A stretch of DNA of 64,000 nt, taken from the NCBI RefSeq assembly GCF_047675955.1, contig NC_132916.1, forward strand, positions 65,527,481-65,591,480, in the 5' to 3' direction. The translations under genes were made by a program, and so were the position numbers. Positions 11,892-26,199 of this stretch are shown here, one piece after another. The stretch comes from Chlorocebus sabaeus (taxonomy: Eukaryota; Chordata; Mammalia; Primates; Cercopithecidae). Under the pieces are notes generated by a model. It saw only the letters and a list, made by a program, of their open reading frames with translations. It did not search any database and was not told where the DNA came from. The number at the start of each line of letters is the position of its first letter. Within the stretch, counting starts at the first letter, position 1.

Positions 11892-12505
11892 TAATAAGTC
11901 ATATGGTAAGCTGAATGCCTTTCCCAAACTGTCCACACCATGATTCCTTGAATCTGTGAATATATTAGGTTACATAACAAATGGGATGTGCAAATATAAT
12001 TAAGTTTATGAACCTTAAATAGGGAGATTATCCTGGATTGTTCTGTGGACACCATATAACCACATAAGCCCTAAAAAGGAGAGAACATTCCCTGGCTGTT
12101 ATAAGAGAGGAATAGTAGTAGAATTCAGAGAGATTCAAACTATGAAAGACTTTCTGGTTTGAAGATGCAGGGAGAGCATGATGAAGAACACAAGTGGCAT
12201 TGATTTGCTGACAGAGGCTACTGCTGGACGGTGGGACCTCAACCCTGCAACTCCAAGAAAAACGAATTCTGCCAACAACCTAAGGAGCTTGGAAACAGAC
12301 TCTCCCAGAGCCTTCAGATAAGAGCCCTGCACAGCTGACATTGATTTTGGCCTTGTGAGACCCAAAACAGAAAAACTAGTTGAATGCACCTCAACTTCTG
12401 ACCTACAGAGCCATGAGAAAAATAAATGTAGATTGTCTTAAGTCACTAAATGTGTGGTAATCTGTCATAGCAGCAAAACAAATATAAGCCATTACACATT
12501 TATAT
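11892..12505 (+). mobile_element. MLT1-type MaLR LTR
   Basis: Ordered landmarks: 'cttgaatctgtgaatatatt', 'aggttacataacaaatggg', 'gggagattatcctggatt', 'attctgccaacaacctaagg', 'acattgattttggccttgtg', 'gtaatctgtcatagcagc'. These follow the MLT1 LTR consensus from 5' to 3'. Solo, non-coding. Confidence 0.8.
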
Positions 12506-13400
12506 TTTTTAAAAGACAGTCACATTTCAACGATGTGGATACTTAAACTGTGTGGAATGCTCAATTACTTAATAAAGCCAGAAAAATTAACTTGTTCTTC
12601 AGATTGTGGTACCCAAGGTACATAGTTTTTCACCATGACTCTGTATTGATTCTGTTTCTACAAATGAGAACAGAAATATTTACCATAAAAAATCTCTTAT
12701 AAAGAAACTCAGTTACAGATAAAAAGGAAAGAAAGACAACCATAAGTTAATTTTGCTCAGCAAGTTAATTTTGCTCTAAAGGCCTTATAATGATATAACT
12801 CCATATCAATACCATCAGTAGTACTTACAGATATTATAATCAAAGGATATCAGATAGAAGAAAATATTTTAGTTAAAAGATATTTGAAAATAATGGGAAA
12901 TGAGAATCTCGAAGAACTAAATATTAAAAGAAATCTATTGACAAAATCGTTCTATTTTAGAATACATGTGGCTAAAACTTATATACCTCCTGAATTTCCA
13001 AAGATATATGTTTATTTATCTAGCTCTTTCTGCTCCTCACAAACACATGCAACACATAATCCACTCCATTTGTATTTTATTTTTCTTCAGAATTGTGTTG
13101 AAAAAACCTTATACATACATGGAAAAAATAGGTGTTAAACTGAAATTGAGAAATTATTTTATTTCCTCTAGGGAAAAAAATAATTCATAGATCATGGATT
13201 AAGACAATTTTCTTTTCATATCCTTTCTCATTTTATTCTAGATGAGGGTTAAAAAAATATTGGATAAGTTAAATCATCTATTGAATATTTTAGATCCTCC
13301 AGTCCTATCTACGTATATTGAAGTAGGGAATTGCACTGTGTATTGTGTGTTTCCATGTCTTTCTTTATGCAGTTGATCACCACAAGTCAAGTACTGTGCT
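12506..13400. other. Unassigned AT-rich DNA
   Basis: No recognisable repeat or gene. Two overlapping plus-strand frames at 12884-13190 share one AT-rich stretch, lack domains and look like chance. Confidence 0.5.
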
Positions 13401-13409
13401 CTTTTCATT

Positions 13410-13605
13410 CTGCTAGGTTTTGTGCTCATAACAATATTGTATAATAAGTGTTACAGCCCTCTTTCCTTCAGATAAAAGAAAAGTTTTGTAAAATTTAGAA
13501 ATCTGTCAAAGACCCTTAATTAATCAGTGGTGGAACACATGTTTGAATCCAGAATCATCTTATTTCAGAATATATGCCTTTTCACCTATGAGTAGTTATA
13601 TGTCT
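13410..13605 (-). mobile_element. MIR SINE fragment
   Basis: Reverse MIR: 'cagataaaagaaaag', then 'taatcagtggtggaacac', then 'tttgaatccagaatcat' match the consensus order 'cagatgagg... ggcagagccgggattcgaacccag'. Confidence 0.65.
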
Positions 13606-13958
13606 CATAGGAGAGTCTTAAACAAGCAAATGAAATTATCCTTTTCCAATAAAATGCTAAAGTTTTTATAGTAAAGGAAGCTGTTTTATGCAATCAATTC
13701 TAATCAACTGATTAGCGAAGTATGGAGAAAATATTACCTGGCATCATTCATGGTAAACAAGTTATGATGCATTTCCTAAAATCCTGAAAAATAAAATAAT
13801 CTCATTAGTGTGTTTAAACCATTTTAAATCCCAGTGATATAAATCCATTTTGCACAATTTAAAATAAGACATTACAAGTTCTCAGTAAACATTAATGAGT
13901 ATGCATAAGTATTATCAATTCAGTTTACTACTTTTATATGTATTAAGATAAAAGTATA

Positions 13959-14312
<354 letters not shown>

Positions 14313-14489
14313 TTATGTATGTTTAAAACAATATGAAAGAGTTGCTGATATGCTAGAAATAAAATATAATTAAGAAATGAATTATATTAATGTATAAAAT
14401 ATTTCCACATCTTGAGTTAGCAGTATAATTTAAAATTTGTTTTTCCACCAAAAGAAACATCAAAAAGCTTACAGCAAAATAAGATAGTA

Positions 14490-14760
14490 GGGTGTCCTAG
14501 AAGCCAAGAGAAAAATAGATCAAGAGTGAGATGTGGTCAACATTTCAAATGTCATCAACATAGTGAATAATATATAGACCAAAGAAGAACCACTGTATTG
14601 AGCTACATGGAGCTCATTGGTGACTTTGAAAAGAACAGTTTCAGTTGTAGGGTAGATTTGAAAACCACAATAGAGAAAAGTTATGAGAGCATAGACAAAG
14701 GGGGATAAACAGGATATAGTTAAGTATAGACAAGATCCTGGAATTTTTCTTGTAAGATAC
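14490..14760 (+). repeat. Ancient interspersed repeat fragment (family not named)
   Basis: Contains 'gtgtcctagaagccaagagaaa', 'tgtggtcaacatttcaaatg' and 'gctcattggtgactttgaaaagaacagttt'. The same block order recurs in a common mammalian repeat and, partly, at 30400-30720 in this window. I recognise the pattern but not the name with certainty. Confidence 0.45.
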
Positions 14761-14924
14761 TACAGAATAATTGGTCAGTGTATGGAAAAGGCAGGATGAA
14801 GAAACTTTGCTTTTCTAAATAAATTAATAATTTAAAACATATTAGAAAAACACTATGTTAGAAGCTATGGTGATTTTTAATTTTTATATTGCTTATATTT
14901 TTAGTAAAATATTTCCAATTTTAT

Positions 14925-15250
14925 TTTTTTCTTTTCTTTTCTTTTCTTTTCTTTTATTTTATACTTTGAGACAGAGTCTCTCTATGTTGCCCAGGCTAGG
15001 GTGCGAGTGGAACAATAATGGTTCACTGCAGCCTCGACCTCCTGGGCTCAAGTGATCCTGCTACCTCACCCTCCTAAGTATTTGGGACTACAGTCGTGCA
15101 CCACCAGGCTCAGCTAATTTTTAATTTTTTGTAGATATGGGATCTCACTGTGTTGCCCTGACTGGTTTTGAATTCCTGGGCTCAAGTGATCCTTCTCCCT
15201 TGGCCTCCCAAAGTGCTAGGATTGCAGGCATAAGCCACTGTGCCAAGCCC
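14925..15250 (-). mobile_element. AluJ element with (CTTTT)n tail
   Basis: Reverse Alu with J-type 'gggctcaagtgatcc' in both arms. The tail is a (CTTTT)n run. Target duplication 'ccaattttat' at 14915-14924 and 15252-15261. Confidence 0.93.
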
Positions 15251-15424
15251 TCCAATTTTATGTACTTTAAGTGCAAGCGCATTTTACACTTTAGTTTTTT
15301 ACACCACTGTCAGGAGAAAAGCTATGTAAAAAGTCTTGATTGAATCAACATCATAATTGACTTTGCTCAAATATGAAAAACTATTTATAATAAAAATATT
15401 TTTATTTTCTTTTTTATCTAAACA

Positions 15425-16010
15425 TTGGTTCAGAAGGTGCAGGCCCCAAGCCTTGGTGACTTACACATAATGTTGGGCCTGTGGGTGAACAGAAGTCAAG
15501 AATCAAGGTTTGGAAAGCTCAGCCTAAATTTCAGAGGTTGTATGGAAATGTCTGGATGTCCAGGCAAAATTTTGCTGCTGGGGCAGAGCCCTCATGGAAT
15601 ACCTCTGCTAGGGCAGAGCAGAAGGGATATGTGGGGTCAGAGCTCCCACACAGAGTCCCCAGTGGGGCACTGCTTAGTGGAACTGTGAGAAGAGGTCCAC
15701 TGTCTTCCAGACCCCAGAATTGTAAATCCACCAAAAGCTCAAACTGTGTCCCTGGTAGAACTACAGACACTCAACATTAACCTATGAAAGCAACAAGAAG
15801 GAGGCTGTACCTTGTAAAGTCACAGGCGCAGAGTTGCCCAAGACCTTAAGAAATCACTTCTTACATCGCTGTGATGTGGATGTGAGACATGGAGTCAAAG
15901 GAGATCATTTTGGAGCTTTAAGATTTGACTGCCCCATGGGATTTTGGATTTGCCACTGGATTTTGGACTTGGGTGGGACTTGCATCAATCCCCCATAAAA
16001 ATTGAGGGAT
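15425..16010 (+). mobile_element. MaLR internal sequence (THE1/MST-int-like)
   Basis: The order 'ttggtgacttacacataatg', 'gaatgtctggatgtccaggc'-like, 'gaggctgtaccttg', 'gacatggagtcaaaggagat' and 'tttgactgccccatggg' is that of the internal region between THE1/MST LTRs. The overlapping frames (15425-15780, both strands) are not conserved proteins. No flanking LTR is present here, so this is an isolated fragment of a retrovirus-like element. Confidence 0.7.
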
Positions 16011-16013
16011 TAC

Positions 16014-16080
16014 AGTATATATTTGATATAAATATATATACACACATATATAAGTATATAATTTTAATCCTATTATATGA
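16014..16080. repeat. AT/ACATAT-rich low-complexity run
   Basis: (TATA)n with CACACATA interruptions directly after the MaLR fragment. Confidence 0.7.
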
Positions 16081-16129
16081 CATACAATTACATTGTTGCT
16101 TATATCCACTCTAATTCATAAGAGGCATT

Positions 16130-17655
16130 TTACAGCTTACATACATTATCTTACACAAGTTCCTGGGTACTAATTCTAGTTCCATACATATTTAATCTAT
16201 GTATTTTTTTCAAACAAAGGCATTGTGACAGGAAATCAGGAAAAGAAATAGCATTGATAGTCCTTATCCCAACCAGCTTACTTTCTAATTAAGAGACAAA
16301 CTTAGTCTATAGTGATCATAAATATTAGGAAGAATATGATAAATGCAATGAAAAAATGATAAAAATTTTTAAAGTGATAAATAAAGGAGATGTTATGGTA
16401 TCTGAATGTTGAAAGAAAGAAATATTTCAGAGTGTTAATGTGAGAAAAGGCAACGAAGTGAAGAATATGATAAGAAAAAGTTCAGAAGTAGGAAAACACA
16501 ATACATTTGTGAAATATTTACAGTTTGGATGGAGCGTTGGTTGGAAAGGAGTAGGGAACAAAGTTAAAATTGTAGGGTGGGATCATACTGTGGAGCAGCT
16601 TTAATGTCAAGGTGATTCATTGTATAACATTTATCTAAGTACCAGTAGATAAAGTAAATAAATTTATTTTAAGCATGTTAATCAAAATTTACATTGCTCA
16701 AATGTTCACTGAAGAGAAATGTACTCTATATTTTTGTAGTGTATATGTCAATTCTTATTATTTGGTATGTCCTAACATGTTATATACCAGATTTATCTTA
16801 TTTTCAAGTTCAGAAGTACATCTATTTAAAGTAGGGTGTTTTATCTCTTGATTAGCTGGAATGACATTTTGATCACAGGTTTGTTTTCTTTTTTTTTCTG
16901 TCTTTTTTTGTATCATGGATTGTATTCATTAAGCTTTTAACAGGAGAAAGAAGGAATGTAGTAAACAGAGTAAAATCAACTATAACTCAATTCAGCTCTT
17001 GAAATTTTCTAGAATACTTGTACAACATAAAAATCATAACCCTAGAAATGTCTTCTCCTTAGAGTATATATATATATTAATTTGAGCTGTTCCGCTACAG
17101 CTTTCTTATAATAGCTCCTCCACCCACGACAGTCCTTGTTAAGACTAAGATCTGAAATACTGTAGGCTTAATTCTCCTTCAAACCAAGGAAAAACACTTT
17201 TTTCTTTACATTTACAGAGCATTTAACTGAATTCTGTATATTTTATTTCCTTTTGACGCATAACTTCAAAAGAAAGGAAGATGTCCCATGCTTTCCATAA
17301 AAGAATGACTCAGAGTTAAAGCTGTCTTCTAAGTAATATTATATAAGCAATTTTTTCAAAAATATATTACTTAAAATATTAGACCATCTGTTTGAAAAAT
17401 TTAGGGCAATAATTTCAACACATAGGAAATTAGTAATTATAAAAATGCTGCATGCAAAATTGAACCAATGCTGAAATAGAATAATAAATCAACATCCTTG
17501 AAAATAAATGAATTGCTAATCCAAATGCTCACTTCCTTCCTCTCCTTACCTCAAAGATTTCTGAACAAGATAGATGTGTTTCAGGTTAGCATTACTAGAC
17601 CTTTAAGATATTTCTTCTGAATTGTACACAACATGCTTCAGAGAACAGAAAAAGA
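16130..17655. other. Unassigned AT-rich DNA
   Basis: No named repeat or gene. 16240-16640 is purine-rich and could be a remnant of the same unnamed ancient family as 14490-14760, but I cannot align it confidently. Confidence 0.45.
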
Positions 17656-17659
17656 GAGA

Positions 17660-18170
17660 ATTTCCCTCTTATCATTTTTAAGAACATTATTGAAGTGACA
17701 TGCAATAAACCACACCGATTTAAATCAAACAATTTACACATTTGTTTATACCCTGAAACAGTCACTATAATCAAGATATTGAGCAAATTCATCTCACCAC
17801 AAGTTTTTGCTGTCATTTTGCAATTCTTCCTTACATCTCTTTCCTAGATCTTCTGCAAGCATTGATCTATTTTCTGTCAATACAGATTTGTTTGTATTTT
17901 ATGAGATCTTAGTAAATAGAATTATGCAGTAGGTACTCTTTTGGGGATCTAACTTCAATTCCGGATCATTATTCTGATATTCATCCATGTTGTTGCCTGT
18001 ATCAACAGTTACTTAATTCTATTGCTGAGTAGTGTCCTAAATGTGAAGATATACTACAATTCGGTTTGGTTTTGTTTTAAATTCATAGTCATTTTGTGTT
18101 GTCTCCAGTTTGGAGCTTTTATGAATAAAGTTTCTATGGATAAGTGTTTTACACAATTACCCTATGAGGG
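17660..18170 (-). mobile_element. L1M 3' end, reverse orientation
   Basis: Reverse L1MB-like 3' UTR and ORF2 end: 'ttgatctattttctgtcaatac', 'tagaattatgcagtaggtac', 'tattcatccatgttgttgc', 'cagtttggagcttttatgaat'. An Alu interrupts it at 18172. Confidence 0.75.
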
Positions 18171-18171
18171 T

Positions 18172-18462
18172 TTTTTGTTTATTTATTTATTTATTTATTT
18201 TATTATTATTATTATTTTTTGAGATGGAGTCTCGCTGTTGTAGCCCGCGCTGGAGTGCTATGACGCGATCTTGGCTCACTGCAACCTCCACCTCCCGGGT
18301 TACAGGTACCCGCAGCCACGCCAGACTAATTTTTGTATTTTTAGTAGAGACGGGGTTTCACCATGTTGGCCAGGCTGGTCTCGAGCTCCTGACCTCAGGC
18401 TATCCACCCACCTCGGCCTCCCAAAGTGCTGGGATTACAGGTGTGAGCCACCACAATGGGCC
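18172..18462 (-). mobile_element. AluS element with ~42-bp internal deletion
   Basis: Tail is (TTTA)n then (TTA)n. In the body, 'cacctcccgggtt' joins directly to 'acaggtacccgcagcc', so the segment that normally reads through 'cagcctcccgagtagctggga' is missing. Confidence 0.93.
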
Positions 18463-20400
18463 TGTTTCTTTATTTTTATACCTGTAATTTATGGATGAGG
18501 AATTGAGTCTTACATATGTCACAGGTTAATTCTTCATCTATAGGTTAACCAAAACTATTCAATTAATAAAGAATGAATAGTGATTCAAAATCATGTCTGT
18601 TTAACTTCAAGAAACATCCTTTACTATTTATCTTCATTGAACCAGTGAAAAGAAATTATCAAATGTACCTTATAATGTGAAATGTTTAGTCAGGTCATGA
18701 TACTGCTGTGAACAGAAGGACATCATTCCAACCATGGTTATTCTTAACTTCTGAGACAGATTAATTTTTCACAGCTCCCAAGATTCCAGTTATTAAGTAT
18801 AGAATGCAAAATATGTCAGCATTATGGTTTAAATTAAATTTTAAAGTGCAAGAAACTGTACGAAATAAATATGAAGTACCATCATTTAGGCTCAACAATA
18901 ATGGCATATTCAGGGTGAATAAAAGAAAAATGATAAAAAGAAGTTTACATTGTTACTATGTGAGAGTAGATGAACAAAGCCAAAAGGCAGTCTTAGAAGA
19001 AACTAAGACTTTGCATATTTGTATATAAACATTTCCAGTGATTTCAGGCTGTAGATATTAATGTGACCATAATAGATGTGTTTCACATATATATTTCTCC
19101 TACCAATATGTTACATTTCAGATAGATTTCCTATTTAGAAGTGTGAAATATTATGCAATGATTGGAAGAATAACAAAAGTGTGAATGTACACACTGAGTC
19201 TTGTTTTGTTTTACAGTTTATTCTTATACTTTTTGTTATACATTGTTTGCAGATACTTTATTCCCTGGAAAGTACACAAAATGGAGTTATGGCTGTCTAT
19301 CTGGGGTAGTGTATTTGCCTTTTAGAATGATAGCTTTCATCACATTAGAGTAAAATTGGTCAAGCCTGTTTAGAAAAGTCAAGAAGAGAACCCTAGAGAC
19401 CTTTTAGTCACAACTAAGGATGTGATATGGATAAAAGGATATAAAGAAAGGCACAAAACAGAATTATTTCCTTAAGATTAAGTTTTGTTAAAATCAAGTA
19501 TCATAAGCAAGTGTTCCAAACCAAGGATCAGACTTTCTATCTAAGAATGTGAAGGATTAGCAATCCTTGGATATCGAAGTGGAAGAAAGGTGAACATTAG
19601 AGAAATCTGACAATAGAGCTTAGATACTGGACTGAAGTAATGAGAGGCCGTTTGGAGAATGGGAGTGAAGTCAGAAACTCTGGCACTGAGAAGAAGAGGA
19701 TGCACAACAAAAGATCCAGAAACTGGAGAAGTGTCACAGGATATATGGATGACATTTCAATGAATCGAAGTTATGCAGTAGAAATTCAGTTTCAGGAATA
19801 TTTTGGAATAAGGCAAGGACAAAAGACTTGGGGACTCAAGATCTAAGTGGGGCTAGCAGTCAACTGATACACTGTTAAGTGACCCCAACTCATATATTCT
19901 CTGGCTAAAAAGAGAGACAATCCTTCAGAGTCAGGTCCAATAAATTTCTAAATTTTTAAGAAAAAATTAATTGTGACAATCTTGAAGCATAAATACTGCA
20001 GAGACTAGGGTTTAATCTGTCCATTATGTGCATAGTCCTAACCAAGATAAAATATATCTCTGGTATCCCCATGCTCTATTATTTGCAGATTGTGGTTGAA
20101 TTAATGAAACTCTATACAGATCTAGGGTTCTGATCTTATATAAAATCTGCTCTGTCAACTGAGATACTCAGTGCCATATTTGAAATTACTGGAATGTCAC
20201 ATATGCAAGAATCGCATTGTTCACATGAATAGAAATATCCATGAAAAATCTCGACATTTTACAAAATAACTAAATAATAAAAAGAAAAAGACAGAAGCAA
20301 AGCTAGAAGATTTCTATTCTAGATAAGAAAATCATATCTGAGAGTATGGCAGGACTCCTTTTTTTTTCCCTAAGGAATGCTCAAGGAAGAGAAAAATGGT
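18463..20400. other. Unassigned AT-rich DNA
   Basis: A weak reverse-MIR-like patch lies near 18490-18540. Otherwise no repeat or gene recognised. The frames at 18804-19028 and 19640-19846 lack known domains. Confidence 0.45.
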
Positions 20401-20401
20401 A

Positions 20402-20552
20402 AAGAGGCCAGTATTTATTATATGCTTTTTATGAGCCATAAAAACACAGTTATCTCACCTGTTTCTCACAAAAGCCACAGTGCTTATTACCACCATATTA
20501 CATGAGTATCCTGAAGAAGATATTAAGTATCTCATCATATGGGTAACAAAAA
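20402..20552 (-). mobile_element. MIR SINE fragment
   Basis: Reverse MIR order: 'cagtatttattatatgc', 'gttatctcacctgtttctcac', then 'tattaccaccatattac'. Diverged but collinear with the consensus. Confidence 0.6.
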
Positions 20553-21250
20553 ATACAGTTCAATTTTAAAATGCATTTATGTCTTTCTAAAGTTTGACTG
20601 CTTTAAAATATATTAGACTGCTTGCTTAATTATAAAATTGACTCTAACTGGATCATAGCCATTTATATAACTCAGATTGCAGAGCATATAATAATAACTA
20701 TGAATATGTCTCTGAATAATTAGATGCAGAATGTATTCCCATATTTAGTTAATATGTTTATGAATCTTTAATTTAGTGCTAATAGTTTCCTTACTACACA
20801 GTTCTTTGCTTGGTTTCTTAGTAGTGGTTTTAAATACACTCTAATTTCCTTTGATTAAATATTAAACTCCTTTATAGCAAGACCGTAGGCAATTTATTAA
20901 TAGTTTGCACAGCACAAGCAATACATTTTTAATTATATTCTATTGGATGCATCCCAGTTTCCCTTTTTCAATGTTCTTTACCCCTTTTCCCATTTGTGTC
21001 ATTTCTGTTAATCTTTTCAGACAGATTGTATAATAATTTTTTAAATAAATTGACATGGATTGTTTATGATTAAGAAATTTTAACAGTAGTTACCTATTTC
21101 TATATCTTCTGATCATCATGAATTCATTATGCTATACATATTTATGGACACAAACTTCATGTTACGCATTCTTCTTCATAACAAAAATGACCAAACTCCT
21201 GGATATAATTCAAGGAGTCTTATTTTACTTAATAGATTCCTGGTTTTATA
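20553..21250. other. Unassigned AT-rich DNA
   Basis: No gene. 20790-20930 is weakly L2-like but below what I would assign. Confidence 0.4.
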
Positions 21251-21254
21251 AAAT

Positions 21255-21362
21255 ATGACTTTTGGACAACTTTCATCAGAAAACCTAAAGGGCTTGTTAA
21301 AAATGGACACTTCTCGCTCCTGTCCTAGACTGACTGAATTAGAATAAGTCAGAGCAGAACAC
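21255..21362 (+). mobile_element. MER5-type hAT DNA transposon fragment
   Basis: 'catcagaaaacctaaagggc', 'ttgttaaaaatggac' and 'gactgaattagaataagtc' align with the MER5A/B core. Both terminal repeats are missing or unrecognisable. Confidence 0.6.
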
Positions 21363-21479
21363 AAGTCTGCAGTTTTAAAACGACGTGGAGGAATTATTAT
21401 GTACCCAAAAACTTACAGCAAATAATCTGGTAAAAGCCCCTTAAGGTACTGACCCTTCTTGAAGTCAGACACTTCTTTG

Positions 21480-21815
21480 AAGAAGTAAACTGTTATGTAA
21501 GTGATCATATTGGAGAAGCCACATGGCAAGGGACTATAAGCAAGTTCTCAGAGCTGAGTAGCCTCTACTTAAGAAACTAAAACCTTCAGTTCTGCAGCCA
21601 CAAGTAAATGGATTCTGCCAACAAACTGATGGGGCCTGGAAGTGGATCTTTACCCCATCAACATCTAACGAGGCTTCTGCTGACATCTAGATTGCACCTT
21701 AGTGACATTCTAAAACAGAGGATAGTTAAGCCCAGATAAGTTATGCCTGACTTTTGAATGGTAAAAACTGTGACATGATAAATGTGCATTGTGTTAAGCC
21801 ATTAAATATGCTTAA
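21480..21815 (+). mobile_element. MLT1-type LTR, 3' part
   Basis: 'attctgccaacaaactgatggg', 'gaagtggatctttacccc', 'ctagattgcaccttagtgac' and 'gtgttaagccattaaat' follow the 3' half of older MLT1 LTRs. The 5' half is missing or too diverged. Confidence 0.65.
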
Positions 21816-21884
21816 AAATTCAAACATAGAAAATGAATAGAAACATGTATAGCTAACAACATATGTTATCACACTGAATATTCC

Positions 21885-22035
21885 TACAACATAGACACAT
21901 TTAATATCTACATTTTACTGTGGAGGAGAAAGAATTTTTAAATAAAATATTATATCCATGGTCATATAGCCAATAAGTAGGAGAAGTAACATTTAGTAAT
22001 ATTTGATCCAAAAGTGCCTAAGTCTAGGACCCATT
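21885..22035 (-). mobile_element. MIR SINE fragment
   Basis: 'tctacattttactgtggagg', 'ggtcatatagccaataagtagg', 'atttgatccaaaagtgcc': reverse MIR order. Confidence 0.6.
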
Positions 22036-22650
22036 TTCATATAAGACCATTAGGAGACCAAAAGATCAATATAATATGAGACACTTACGGGTGAAGATTT
22101 CCCAAAATCATTAATATGCTTCCTAACAATTCTAACAATTTTATGCTTCTGTATCTACAGGCCAATGAAGTATGTATTTATATATTTAAATTAGGACAAA
22201 TATATATTATATGAGAAATTAACATCTATGTCTGTCATCAACTTTCTGGAAGGGAAGCAACTATAAGTGGCTTTTCCAGTCTGTGTTGCGATCAATGCTG
22301 TGTAGGAGTAAATCCAGGCTCTTGCAAAGTGCAGAGTATGTACATCAGGTAAAACAGCAATAGATACTAGCTAGTAGTTATTTTCTAGGCCCATGTCTTA
22401 GTTCCAATAAGGTGAACCTGTCTGAGTAAAGTAGAAACTCAGCAGGCAGATTGGGATCTACTGGCCCCTGAACATCTTGCCAAGCTATGTAGGCTGACAA
22501 GTGCTAGCCTGGAAGTCATGCAGAGTAAATTCTCATTTTGGAAACACCTGAATGAGACTTAGGGACTTGCAGGTTGCAGACTTGTAGGACCTCTCGGCTC
22601 AAAATCACCCTCTACCCTCAACCCTACATACAAGTCCTTTAGGTACTCTA
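22036..22650. other. Unassigned DNA
   Basis: No repeat or gene recognised between the MIR and the nested transposon cluster. Confidence 0.45.
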
Positions 22651-22765
22651 GATAATAAACTATGATCCATGGACCAAATCTCACTCAACACCTGTTTTTG
22701 GGTGGCTCATGAGTTAAGACTATTTTTTTATTTGTTTTCTTATTTTTTTTTTTTCTGAGACTCTG

Positions 22766-23382
<617 letters not shown>

Positions 23383-23772
23383 TAAAATTTTTTGTAAAAA
23401 TGGGGTTTCATGATCACAATATTGCCTTGGCTGGTCTCGAACTCCTGGGCTCAAGTGATACTCCATCTTTGGCCTCCCAAGGTACTGGAATTACAGGCAC
23501 AAGCCAGGCACCTGGCCAATATTTAGAATAGTTTTTTTTTGTAATAAAAAATAATATTATTTTATGACAGAAAAATTATATTGCATTCAAATTTCAGTGT
23601 CCACAAATAACATTTTATTGGAACACAGCCACACTTAATTTGTTTATCCACTGTGTATGGCTGTTTTCCTGCTACAATCACTGTGTTGAGTAGTTTGAAA
23701 AATCTGATGGCCCACAAAACTACAAATATTTGCTATGTGGCCTTTTCCAGAAGAAAATTGTTGATTCCTCTT

Positions 23773-26190
23773 CTAGATCATCTCTGGTCAGAGACTGGGA
23801 CCAAACTATATTTCTAGACTTAATTTTCATTTGTTTAGGAATTGAAATGGATATAGTCAAGAGACTAAAATCCTTTTTGCTTCTAGTTTGGTGGAATTAA
23901 GGTAGAGAGGTAAATACACCAATTATAACTTACATGTTTAACAAAATATGCAATTTCAAAGTATTCAGGAAACTCTCCCTCTAAAACATACACACAGACA
24001 CACATATACACACATGCATACACATACACAAAGAAGTGACAAACTAATACATATTTTAATAGTGAGTTCAAGTGAAAATAACATTAGCTCATGAATATAA
24101 ATTATGTTGAGTTTATGTGATAAGTAAATTGACATTACTGTACCTACTATATTTTTATGGAAAGTACTCTAAACCTGAGAAAATTATTCCTAACACTTAA
24201 TATATCCTTTGAAAGAACATGTGTGAATATTCTGTACAAATGATTTCCTCCAATCGGTTTGAAGAATACAAATTTTCCAACATTGGAGGAAAAAATAGAA
24301 TCATACTAATGTTTGAATATCAATACATCTCCATCATTAGTGGTATTTAGAAAAAGTCATTTGTGTTCAAATATTCCCAATGGTAGCTTTTACTAATTAG
24401 TGAAAGACTGCTTAAGAAAATCATAAATATTATACATGAATAGATACGTTTATCTATCTAAAAACTCAACCAAAATGTAACCAAAAATCAGTATGTTCAA
24501 AAGACACCAAAAGTTTCCTACATGAAAAGAATATTTCTTGCTTGTTAACACAGGTCTACAAGCTTTTATAATTTTCTTGTAAAAATGTCACATTTTTATA
24601 GATTTAAAAAATTATTGTTGGTCTCTCTCAGTCTTTTAAAACAAATATCTATTGTCTGTCATGGAACTGAGTCATGGAAAGTTTAACGTATTTTTTCAAC
24701 CTCCCCAAACAACATTGACTCTTAAAAATATACTGAAGTATCTCTGTAATTATTCAAAAAGTTGATACTAAAGTAAGGCCTAAAGGGCATTTTTAAAAAT
24801 GATTATTTTTACTGAGACAAAATATAAAAATGAACTTAAACAGTTGTTGAAGATATTTTGATAATTTAAAATAATTTTAGTAAAAAATTAAGTAGAAGTT
24901 GAATTCCTATGTTGATATTCCAAGTAAAGTAAATTTTGTGTCACCCCACAAAAAAGAAAAAAAGATTTTGTTTTGTCTCTCAAACAAATCCCCCATGCAC
25001 TGCGAATGTTCCTGAAAGATGTAGAGTTTCATTACTTAAGAAGAAATAGCTAGTCTTGAAGGATTTTGGCTTGTGGTAGATGAGCTTCTGGGAGTTTGTG
25101 AAGATAATTCTAACATGAATACTAATGAGTTTAGATATGGTATTCACTGACTACAGTGAGAATACAGAGAAAATCAAGGAAAGTTCCAACGTCATTAAAG
25201 CTCTATGGATTCATGATTCGAACGGCCAATTATCTCTTTTATTTAAGAGCAAAGCCAAATTGTGCAAATTATAATCCATATTCATTACTGTCCTCTAGGG
25301 AAATGGTTGAAATCCCAGCCTCCTATTTTGAATGGCTTCCTTTTGTCACAGAGATATTCTCCTGGAAAAGTTATGTCTTACTAGACGACAGTAATTCATA
25401 TAATGTCCTCACACACATAAGAAGATCGGATTTGGCCCTGGGAAAACTATAGTTATTTTGCTGGAGAAAATATTCCGCCTTCTTGAATTAACTTACGTTT
25501 AGAAAATGGTAACAACAATAAACCAATTCGATTGTTGAGACGTCAGAAACCACTTTTGCTATGCAGATATTAAAATTTGGGGTAAATATTCATATACCAT
25601 GGTCATTGTTATCCAGAAGGCATAAGAACACTTAAATGTGCAAGATATAATTTTAGTTCTTAGCATTTGTCTTCTACTTTTGTGCACACATTAACACTGG
25701 TAAAGTAAGGTGAAGCATTGCTTATATAATCACTTAAAAAGGTTATAGATATTGTTTTAAGATTCAGTTCATTTAATTAGACAAATTTTTCATTTACTCA
25801 AGTGAACATTACAATCTCAATTCCAGTTTTTATGTTTTAAACATACAATGGCACTATGTGCCAAATGATTTTGAATCACATTCTAGATACATGAAAATTT
25901 TATTCTGGTGACCTAAGCAATTCTAACTATTTTGCAGTGTAGCAGAGTACAGGCTTCAGATTCAATACCATTTTTCAAGGGAAGTAAGAAAATCTGCTTT
26001 GCGTTTAAGACTATGATGTAATGTCTCACATTTGCAGATTATTTAAAATGAAAAACAGGTTTTCACCACTTGGAAGCTTGTATTTTCAGTGGTATTCATG
26101 ACAGGCAAAGCACATTTGAGGCAAAAGTATATATATGTATACACAAAAATATGTATGTATATATTTATATATTTATGTATATAACTTTCA
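23773..26190. other. Largely unassigned, transposon-poor DNA
   Basis: A short CACA/CATA run lies at 23985-24030 and a (TA/TG)n run at 26128-26182. I recognise no Alu, L1 or LTR. The 98-aa plus-strand frame at 25156-25452 has no known domain. Confidence 0.5.
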
Positions 26191-26199
26191 ACTGGTGGG